Source: JBBQSF01 sp038214085
Lineage (GTDB): Bacteria > Bacteroidota > Bacteroidia > Bacteroidales > CG2-30-32-10
Direction: 5' to 3'
Assembly (NCBI GenBank): GCA_038214085.1
Contig: JBBQSF010000102.1
Coordinates: 1 to 11,473 of the forward strand
Length of the DNA: 11,473 bases
Part shown: one piece after another, positions 6,196 through 11,473 of the stretch
Numbering within the stretch: the stretch's first letter is position 1
How the letters are laid out: each line of letters opens with the position of its first letter
Made by a program: the position numbers and the translations under genes
Notes under the pieces: model-generated
Databases searched by the model: none
Told to the model about the DNA's origin: nothing
Seen by the model: the letters and a program-made list of their open reading frames with translations, nothing else

Positions 6196-8160
6196 ATGAG
6201 GCAAATAACAAGAACGTTAGGATGTTTTTTAATTATTATTTCAGGGATACAATCCTTAACTTATTGTCAGAACAAAAAGACAATTGATTCCTTGCGAATA
6301 TTGGCCGTTAATGAAAAATCAACAAAAGAAAAATCATTATTATATTCCTACATTGCTCAAGAATTCCATTTTAATATTCCCGATTCAGCTATTAAATATT
6401 GTTATTACGGTTTGAATTTAGGCAAAAAAGAAAACAACATTACCGATCTGGCTTATTTTCACAATTTTCTAGGTGTTCTCTTTAAAAACATTGGCAGCTA
6501 CGACAGTGCCGTATTTCATTTTAACAAGGCTATAGAGCTGAACAAACAAGACGATTTTGAAAAAGGAGTTGCTGCCAGCCTTAACAATCTCGGGCAAACC
6601 CTCCTGTTAAAAGGAGATTATGATAAAGCACTTAACTGCTACTTCAGTTCATTCGAAATTTTTGAAAAATATAAAGACACGCTAAATATCGGAATTCTGC
6701 ATTCAAACATTGGAACGTTGTTGTTGAGTATTAATGAATTCGAAGCAGCCGAAGAACATTTTTTATTGTCGCAAAAGCAATATATCATTGCAAAGTCGAA
6801 AATTAAGGAAGCATGGGCTTTGTACGATTTGGGAAATTTGAAACTTAAAACTTTAAAATACAAGGAAGCCTTTCTTTACTTTGAAAAAGCAGCAATAATC
6901 TGGAAAAAGCATAGCAGAATTAATGAATTCAACAACTGCCTGCTGCGTATTGGTGAAATTTTTATGGAACAAAAACTTTACTCCGAAGCTGAAATATTGT
7001 TTTTATCAGCAAAAAAAGGATATACAAAAACCAATAACATTCAGGGGAACTCCGAAAGTCTTATGCTGCTTGGGAAAGCGCAAGGACTACAAAAAAAGTA
7101 CGACATAGCTATTGTTAATCTGAACAAATCCCTAAGCCTGTCTGATTCTGTTAAATCTATTCAGCTACAGCTAGAAATTTATTATGAATTATATCTAAGT
7201 TATAAAAAAAATAAAAAATACGATAGTGCTCTTGTAGCTTTCGAACAATACAAGGACCTGAACGACACTGTTTTTAGCCAGAACAAAAGAAAAATTATGG
7301 CCGAATACCAAACCAAACTTGATTTAAGAAACAAAGAAACAATTATTAAAGACCTTGAAGACAAGACACAGAGCCAATTGCTGAAAAACCAAAACATTAC
7401 TCTGCAAAATCGTCAAAAACAAATGAGTATTTACGGATTGGTCATCGGAATTGTGGTTGCCATCAGTTTTCTTTATATTATTTACAAGCGCAACAAAAAG
7501 AACATTGTACTCAACAAAAAACTCACCTTGTCTTTGAGAGAGCGCGAAGTGCTGATTAAAGAAGTTCATCACAGAGTTAAAAATAACCTTCAAATTATTT
7601 CCAGTTTGTTAAACCTACAGTCAGAGAAATCAGAAGGTTCTAATCCTTCCGAAATACTGCAGATAAGCCAAAGCAGAATAGAAGCCATGTCAATGATTCA
7701 CGAAACACTTTACAAGTCGGACAACCTGAGTCAGATCAGTTTCAAACAGTACGTTGAAAACCTGTGCGTTTTTATTGAGAAGTCATTCAATTTAAACGAA
7801 AAAGGAATTTTATTACAACAAAATATCTCGCCAATCAATATTGAAATTGATAAACTTGTACCTTGCGGACTTATCATAAATGAATTAGTTACAAACAGTA
7901 TAAAACATGCTTTTGGCGAGCAACAACAACAAAACAAAACTATAAGTATTAGCTGTTCAAATGAAAACAATTGCGTAACTGTTACTATTGCTGATAACGG
8001 GAAAGGTCTTCCTGAAAATTTTGATTTCCGAAAAACGAAATCTCTTGGACTTCGATTGGCAAATGGACTGGCAAAACAACTAAAATCAGAACTTGTAATC
8101 GAGAACAAAAAGGGTTTTCATGCTTCATTTGAATTTAAAAACAACTCTAATGACAACTGA
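6196..8160 (+). CDS. TPR-repeat membrane sensor histidine kinase (HisKA_2 type)
   Basis: From the ATG at 6196 the protein has 654 residues. A signal peptide (about 1-25, ending LTYCQ) is followed by several tetratricopeptide repeats (about 50-358; e.g. NNLGQTLLLKGDYDKALNCY), expected to lie in the periplasm. A coiled-coil linker (about 378-408) leads to one membrane helix (about 411-430) and then a cytoplasmic kinase. The HisKA_2 H-box EVHHRVKNNLQ holds the likely phospho-acceptor His459. The ATPase domain shows the N-box INELVTNS (Asn562/Asn567), DNGKGLP (600-606) and the glycine-rich SLGLRLANG. A frame extension to 6130 would spoil the signal peptide and run over the upstream sorting-domain relic, so 6196 is preferred. 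The stop overlaps the start of the regulator gene by 11 nt, indicating a translationally coupled partner pair. The signal sensed is unknown. Confidence 0.92.
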   Translation: MRQITRTLGCFLIIISGIQSLTYCQNKKTIDSLRILAVNEKSTKEKSLLYSYIAQEFHFNIPDSAIKYCYYGLNLGKKENNITDLAYFHNFLGVLFKNIGSYDSAVFHFNKAIELNKQDDFEKGVAASLNNLGQTLLLKGDYDKALNCYFSSFEIFEKYKDTLNIGILHSNIGTLLLSINEFEAAEEHFLLSQKQYIIAKSKIKEAWALYDLGNLKLKTLKYKEAFLYFEKAAIIWKKHSRINEFNNCLLRIGEIFMEQKLYSEAEILFLSAKKGYTKTNNIQGNSESLMLLGKAQGLQKKYDIAIVNLNKSLSLSDSVKSIQLQLEIYYELYLSYKKNKKYDSALVAFEQYKDLNDTVFSQNKRKIMAEYQTKLDLRNKETIIKDLEDKTQSQLLKNQNITLQNRQKQMSIYGLVIGIVVAISFLYIIYKRNKKNIVLNKKLTLSLREREVLIKEVHHRVKNNLQIISSLLNLQSEKSEGSNPSEILQISQSRIEAMSMIHETLYKSDNLSQISFKQYVENLCVFIEKSFNLNEKGILLQQNISPINIEIDKLVPCGLIINELVTNSIKHAFGEQQQQNKTISISCSNENNCVTVTIADNGKGLPENFDFRKTKSLGLRLANGLAKQLKSELVIENKKGFHASFEFKNNSNDN

Positions 8161-8878
8161 AACATCCAAAAAAATCCTCATCATTGAAGATGAATTTTCC
8201 ATTGCTATGGACATTGAAATGCGTCTTCAGAAAATGGGCTATACTGTTGTGGGAATTGCAAACAGCTACAACGATGCGCTCCCTTTACTCATTGAAGAAG
8301 ACATTGACATTGCTCTTTTGGATATTAACTTAAATTCAGAAAAATCAGGTATTGATATTGGAAAAGTAATAACCGGAAAATTCAATATTCCTATTGTTTT
8401 TGTAACAGCCTATACCGATGCGAAAACGTTTAACAATGCACTGGCAGCAGAACCAATGGGATTTATTACCAAGCCTTTTAAAGATGCAGATTTGCACAAC
8501 AACATTCAGCTTGCACTTACAAAATTTGCAAAAATATCAGAATCGGCTATCGAATATAAGACTGAAAGTCAGAGTATTTTCATCAAAAACAAAGGCCTGA
8601 TTCAACAGATCAATATTAAAGAAATACTTTGGGTTAGTGCATTGGACAATTATACAGAAATCCACACTGCTGAGGGCTCTACTCACATTGTTCACGCTTT
8701 TTTAAAAGATGTGCTCAACAAACTAGGCGATAATTTTATACGCATTCACCGCTCACATGCCATCGCACTTGAACAGATTACTACTATTGATGACAATGTG
8801 GTTTATCTTGGCAATGTTTCGCTTATTATCAGTCAAAACTATCGGAGCGAACTTATTAGCAGAATGAAGCTTCTTTAA
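8150..8878 (+). CDS. LytTR-family response regulator
   Basis: From the ATG at 8150 the protein has 242 residues. Residues about 8-125 form a receiver domain with the acidic pocket Glu13/Asp14 (IIEDE), phospho-acceptor Asp58 (ALLDIN), Thr86 (VTAYTD) and Lys108 (ITKPF). Residues about 133-240 form a LytTR DNA-binding domain (EILWVSALDNYTEIHT, FIRIHRSHAIAL, then a C-terminal RSELISRMK). It is the expected phosphorylation partner of the kinase encoded directly upstream, whose last 11 nt overlap its start. An ATG at 8120 in the same frame adds ten residues but lies deep inside the kinase gene and precedes the domain with unconserved sequence. Targets are unknown; genes on either side that encode surface proteins are candidates only by position. 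Confidence 0.93.
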   Translation: MTTETSKKILIIEDEFSIAMDIEMRLQKMGYTVVGIANSYNDALPLLIEEDIDIALLDINLNSEKSGIDIGKVITGKFNIPIVFVTAYTDAKTFNNALAAEPMGFITKPFKDADLHNNIQLALTKFAKISESAIEYKTESQSIFIKNKGLIQQINIKEILWVSALDNYTEIHTAEGSTHIVHAFLKDVLNKLGDNFIRIHRSHAIALEQITTIDDNVVYLGNVSLIISQNYRSELISRMKLL

Positions 8879-8904
8879 TTGGTATAATTCTCCTTTCAAT
8901 TAAA
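8874..8904 (+). terminator. Possible weak terminator after the response regulator
   Basis: TTTAATTG (8874-8881) and CAATTAAA (8897-8904) can pair into an 8-bp, almost wholly A/T stem with a 15-nt loop, followed by a T-rich run to about 8916. The stem includes the stop codon. Its low stability makes it a weak candidate. Confidence 0.25.
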
Positions 8905-8914
8905 TTTTCTTTTC

Positions 8915-9034
8915 TTAATGCAGGAAATGTACGAGTCTATCGCCTGCAATTTTTTTATAGTGGGTCCAGATTGAAAAACTCACCAACCATAAAAGGCATT
9001 TCACCCAGAATTTAGCTTCTTCTACAAATTTCAT
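8915..9034 (-). CDS. Doubtful 39-residue hydrophobic ORF
   Basis: On the minus strand an ATG at 9032-9034 opens a 39-codon frame ending in TAA at 8915-8917. The peptide starts MKFVEEAKFW, continues with a Trp- and Leu-rich hydrophobic stretch (about residues 9-25, KFWVKCLLWLVSFSIWT) and ends in a basic tail (HYKKIAGDRLVHFLH). It could be a one-helix membrane miniprotein. GGGA lies about 7 nt before the ATG, and TATAAT occurs 15-20 nt upstream. However, the frame is short, lies antisense between two plus-strand genes, and matches no family I recognise. It may be a chance frame. Confidence 0.25.
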   Translation of the reverse strand: MKFVEEAKFWVKCLLWLVSFSIWTHYKKIAGDRLVHFLH

Positions 9035-9089
9035 AATTATTCCCTGTCATTATAATATACTTTAGTTATGAATTTAAAAACCAAAAACC

Positions 9090-10742
9090 ATGAAAGCAAA
9101 AAAAATAATATGGGCTATTTTAACCGTAGCAGTATTTTCCGGATCGTCGGTAAAATCACAGGGAAATTTACTAAAAACTGCAAAAGATAAAGCATCAACT
9201 GTGGTAAAAAACAATAAAGATACAGACAATAAAACCACAGAAACCACCAGTACTGTAAAACCTGTTAAGATTGCTACATCTGAAATGGAAAGTGGAAAAG
9301 GATATTTCTCAACATCTTTTAAACAAAGTGGATACAAAGAAGAAGTAAAAGTTGGCGATGAATTATTTGTTAGGATGTATTTAGGAAAAACCATGATTGA
9401 TCTTTCAAAAGAAAAAGGAATTCAAGCTGATTATACCGCATATGGTTTTGTAACCGTTTATATCGACGACAAGAAATCATTTACAGCTGGTCCGTATAGT
9501 TTTGCTAGCAATTACGCTAAAAGTTGGCTTTACATTGATATTCCTTTAAATATTAACGCCGATTTTGCAGAAAAACTTTCCAGCGATCAATCCATGCTCG
9601 AAACAGACCAGGATATTTGGGTTTTCCAGCAATTGTATCAGGATGAGAATATTCCAAAAATGTACACCAAATCAGCAATTAAAAGCATGGCAACAGGTTC
9701 ACATATTCTGAAAGTTGAGTTTGGACTTGGCGAAAGTAGTTCAACAGAACCAAAAGCAGTCGTATGTACTGGAACTGTAAACGTTGTTGCTGATGCAGAA
9801 GGAAGCACAAAATTAGCCATGAACGGTCCAAAATACTTACGTCCTTTAAAAGATACTGAAAAAGGGGAAATTGTATATAATAGCACCTCTTTCATACCTG
9901 GTTTAAGTGAACTTACAGCAACATTTAAAATCCCTAACGCTCCTAAATATTATAACGTTAAATGGTGCAAAGCAACCACTTGCGATTACGAAAACGGCAA
10001 TTTACAGGTTTATGTTTCGTTAGATAATGAACCTTTGGCTTTTTGGACGGCAAGTTTTCAAGGTGCTGATTACAGTTCAGGTAAAAGTTTTGAAATGGTT
10101 GTTTTTCCAAAAACAGATGCAGGGCTAGATAATTTTGCATCAGCATTTAACGAGTCAAAACTGTTTAAAGGCGAAAATCCAATTGCTTATTCACTGATAG
10201 ACAAAGTTTATAGTGGAAATTTAAAAACCGGAAAACATACTTTAAAAATTAAAATATACTCTCAAGAATGCGTTCCTTATGACGCTACATATGAATATCA
10301 AGATTATTTTTTCGCACAATGGCCTGCTATAGCTGAAAATACCATTGAAATAAATGTTACTGATGAAGGTAAAAATGCATTAATTAGCAGCAGCACAGCA
10401 AAAAAACTTAGCCACGCTTCTGGCGAATGGGTTGCTGTGGATAACAAATTAATTGAATCAAACTCCAAGAGTCCCGACTTTAAGGCCCTTGATGTTGCTA
10501 CACAAACTGAATGGAAAATTATTAAAAATTCTTTAGGTTCCATTCTTTATCGTCAATGCTTAGCTGATGTAATTTACAAATCAAGCTATGGTTGTCGTAC
10601 TCAAGTAAATTTAGTAGTTAAAGAAGAATATAGTGGTGGTGGCACTTATGGAAATCCTTACTTTGCTTCTGGAATTGGTTCATCTGAATCTACCGAATTA
10701 AGTTCAATTCACTTTCCTGTACCGGAATCAAAAGTAAAATAA
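9090..10742 (+). CDS. Secreted protein of unknown function with two copies of a beta-rich domain
   Basis: I do not recognise this 550-residue protein. It starts with a signal peptide (about 1-23, MKAKKIIWAILTVAVFSGSS) and a Lys/Thr-rich low-complexity linker (about 26-58). Two similar domains follow at about 66-243 and 258-432. The matching landmarks are TVYIDDKKSF against QVYVSLDNEPLAF, ATGSHILKVEF against KTGKHTLKIKI, and VNVVADAEG against IEINVTDEG, all offset by 178-189 residues. The second copy has a Cys pair (Cys293, Cys298) that the first lacks. The C-terminal part (about 440-550) has two more Cys residues and no T9SS sorting domain, so export probably stops in the periplasm or relies on another route. 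It sits 211 bp after the regulator gene and has its own terminator. Two AAAAACC copies directly precede the ATG. The alternative starts I saw do not keep the signal peptide. Confidence 0.85.
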   Translation: MKAKKIIWAILTVAVFSGSSVKSQGNLLKTAKDKASTVVKNNKDTDNKTTETTSTVKPVKIATSEMESGKGYFSTSFKQSGYKEEVKVGDELFVRMYLGKTMIDLSKEKGIQADYTAYGFVTVYIDDKKSFTAGPYSFASNYAKSWLYIDIPLNINADFAEKLSSDQSMLETDQDIWVFQQLYQDENIPKMYTKSAIKSMATGSHILKVEFGLGESSSTEPKAVVCTGTVNVVADAEGSTKLAMNGPKYLRPLKDTEKGEIVYNSTSFIPGLSELTATFKIPNAPKYYNVKWCKATTCDYENGNLQVYVSLDNEPLAFWTASFQGADYSSGKSFEMVVFPKTDAGLDNFASAFNESKLFKGENPIAYSLIDKVYSGNLKTGKHTLKIKIYSQECVPYDATYEYQDYFFAQWPAIAENTIEINVTDEGKNALISSSTAKKLSHASGEWVAVDNKLIESNSKSPDFKALDVATQTEWKIIKNSLGSILYRQCLADVIYKSSYGCRTQVNLVVKEEYSGGGTYGNPYFASGIGSSESTELSSIHFPVPESKVK

Positions 10743-10755
10743 TTGATCCCCGTAA

Positions 10756-10797
10756 AATCAGAAATATCCCCCAAAACTCTGGGGGGTATTTCTGATT
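10756..10797 (+). terminator. Strong hairpin terminator after the 550-residue secreted protein
   Basis: The arms at 10756-10772 and 10781-10797 pair over 17 positions with a single G-U wobble, around an 8-nt loop (AAAACTCT). Each arm has a run of C or G next to the loop. The T-tail is short (CTTTG), so the structure may act partly as an RNA 3'-end stabiliser. It lies 13 nt after the stop codon. Confidence 0.8.
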
Positions 10798-10813
10798 CTT
10801 TGATTAATTATAA

Positions 10814-10821
10814 TATCTTTG
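10814..10821 (+). promoter_or_regulatory. Putative -7 promoter element of the right-hand fibre gene
   Basis: TATCTTTG matches TAnnTTTG exactly and ends 26 nt before the ATG at 10848. A TTTG at 10799-10802 is only 11 nt upstream, too close for a standard -33 element. The site lies just beyond the preceding terminator, where a new promoter is expected. Confidence 0.5.
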
Positions 10822-10847
10822 AATTAACATATATTAATACCAACAAA

Positions 10848-11473
10848 ATGAAAACAAAAATAATTTATAGTCTTGCCGTAGTTATCCTGCTACTTACATC
10901 AGGCTTAGGTAATGCCCAATCACCTCAAGGGTTCAATTATCAGGCTATTGCCAGAAACGCTTCGGGAGTCATTCTTGCCAATCAAGCTATAAGTTTAAAG
11001 TTTTCATTGCATGAAGGTAGCGCATCAGGAAATGTTGACTATGCGGAAACGCATACTGTGACTACAAATCAATTCGGTTTATTTGCCGTTATAATAGGAC
11101 AAGGAACACCTGTTTCTGGAACATTTTCTTCCATTGTATGGAGCACAGGCAATTACTGGCTGCAAACCGAAATGGATCCTTCTGGTGGATCAATATATAG
11201 TGATATGGGAAATACGCAGTTACTTACTGTTCCATACGCAATGTACGCCAACTCATCTGGAACATCAGGTGCTACCGGTCCAACAGGCCCTCAGGGAATT
11301 CAAGGAACACAAGGAATTGCCGGCACAAATGGAACAACTGGTCCTACGGGGGCAACAGGTATTGCTGGATCTAATGGTACCACGGGCACTCAAGGAATTC
11401 AGGGAATTCAGGGAACACAAGGAATTGACGGAACAAATGGAATCACTGGACCTACTGGATCAATTGGATTAAC
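10848..11473 (+). CDS. Second collagen-like fibre protein, paralogue of the left one (C-terminus outside window)
   Basis: The frame is open from the ATG at 10848 to the right edge (208 complete codons). It starts with a signal peptide (about 1-24, ending GNAQ-S). The conserved N-terminal module follows (NYQAIARNASGVILANQA, TTNQFGLF, GNYWLQTEMD, LLTVPYAMYA) up to residue 137, then an uninterrupted Gly-X-Y stretch. Residues 1-137 align with the left fibre protein without a single gap at roughly 60% identity (84 matches counted by eye). The collagen-like part differs, with many Gln-containing triplets (GIQ, GTQ). The full protein is presumably another surface fibre. It has its own promoter motif, and no small T9SS gene lies upstream. 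Later domains cannot be seen. Confidence 0.9.
   Translation, partial: MKTKIIYSLAVVILLLTSGLGNAQSPQGFNYQAIARNASGVILANQAISLKFSLHEGSASGNVDYAETHTVTTNQFGLFAVIIGQGTPVSGTFSSIVWSTGNYWLQTEMDPSGGSIYSDMGNTQLLTVPYAMYANSSGTSGATGPTGPQGIQGTQGIAGTNGTTGPTGATGIAGSNGTTGTQGIQGIQGTQGIDGTNGITGPTGSIGL
11259..11473 (+). repeat. Collagen-like Gly-X-Y repeat region of the right fibre protein
   Basis: At least 23 consecutive Gly-X-Y triplets run from residue 138 to the window edge. They include recurring blocks such as GIQ-GTQ-GIA/GID-GTN and GPT-GAT/GPT-GSI. At the DNA level the GGAATTCAGG word recurs (near 11393-11416), showing some recent short-unit duplication. The region starts at exactly the same residue number as in the left fibre protein. 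Confidence 0.9.

Noticed and set aside
7731..8108. 125-codon minus-strand frame inside the kinase gene
   Set aside because: It is antisense to the conserved kinase ATPase domain, with Phe/Ser/Cys-rich shadow composition.
8120..8149. Upstream start giving the regulator ten more residues
   Set aside because: It overlaps the kinase gene by over 40 nt and adds unconserved sequence. The ATG at 8150 gives a typical 11-nt overlap and a normal receiver start.
9074..9394. 106-codon minus-strand frame over the start of the 550-residue protein
   Set aside because: It is antisense to a signal peptide and a Lys/Thr linker; the hydrophobic look comes from reversed Lys/Thr codons.

Overview
The window looks like chromosomal DNA from a member of the Bacteroidota. 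The DNA is AT-rich. Gene starts lack Shine-Dalgarno sequences, and four of them have the Bacteroidota -7 promoter motif TAnnTTTG upstream. One protein carries a type IX secretion (T9SS) type A sorting domain. Other typical genes are a TPR-bearing histidine kinase paired with a LytTR response regulator, and two secreted collagen-like fibre proteins of a kind common in this phylum. I see no tRNA, rRNA, CRISPR array, transposase or phage structural gene block.

Layout from left to right. (1) Positions 1-3361, minus strand: a two-gene unit with a small T9SS-sorted protein (2876-3361), followed 15 bp later by a very large fibre protein (2860 to beyond base 1). The fibre has a signal peptide, a conserved N-terminal module, a Gly-X-Y stretch, four tail-fibre-like 'GIGT' motifs and a 57-bp tandem repeat; its C-terminus is outside the window. 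(2) 3615-4859, plus strand: ornithine aminotransferase (rocD), with all the known catalytic residues, ending at a symmetrical terminator shared with the convergent gene on its right. (3) 4946-5728, minus strand: a predicted RNA-binding or nuclease protein with an NYN domain and a C-terminal LOTUS/OST-HTH domain. (4) 5877-6152: a start-less remnant of a T9SS sorting domain. (5) 6196-8878, plus strand: an overlapping histidine kinase/response regulator pair. (6) 8915-9034, minus strand: a doubtful 39-codon ORF. (7) 9090-10742, plus strand: an unrecognised secreted protein of 550 residues that appears to contain two diverged copies of one domain, closed by a strong hairpin. (8) 10848 to the right edge: a second fibre protein whose first 137 residues align without gaps to the first fibre protein (about 60% identical by eye).

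Functionally, most of the window serves the cell surface: two fibre proteins, one T9SS cargo, one T9SS relic, one secreted protein, and a membrane sensor kinase with its regulator. The regulator could control neighbouring surface genes, but nothing in the sequence proves this. rocD and the NYN-LOTUS gene appear to be unrelated housekeeping or accessory genes. No clearly new multi-gene system stands out. The most noteworthy items are the pair of outward-facing fibre paralogues with one coupled to a small T9SS protein, the unusual start of that small protein, the sorting-domain relic, and the duplicated domain in the 550-residue protein.
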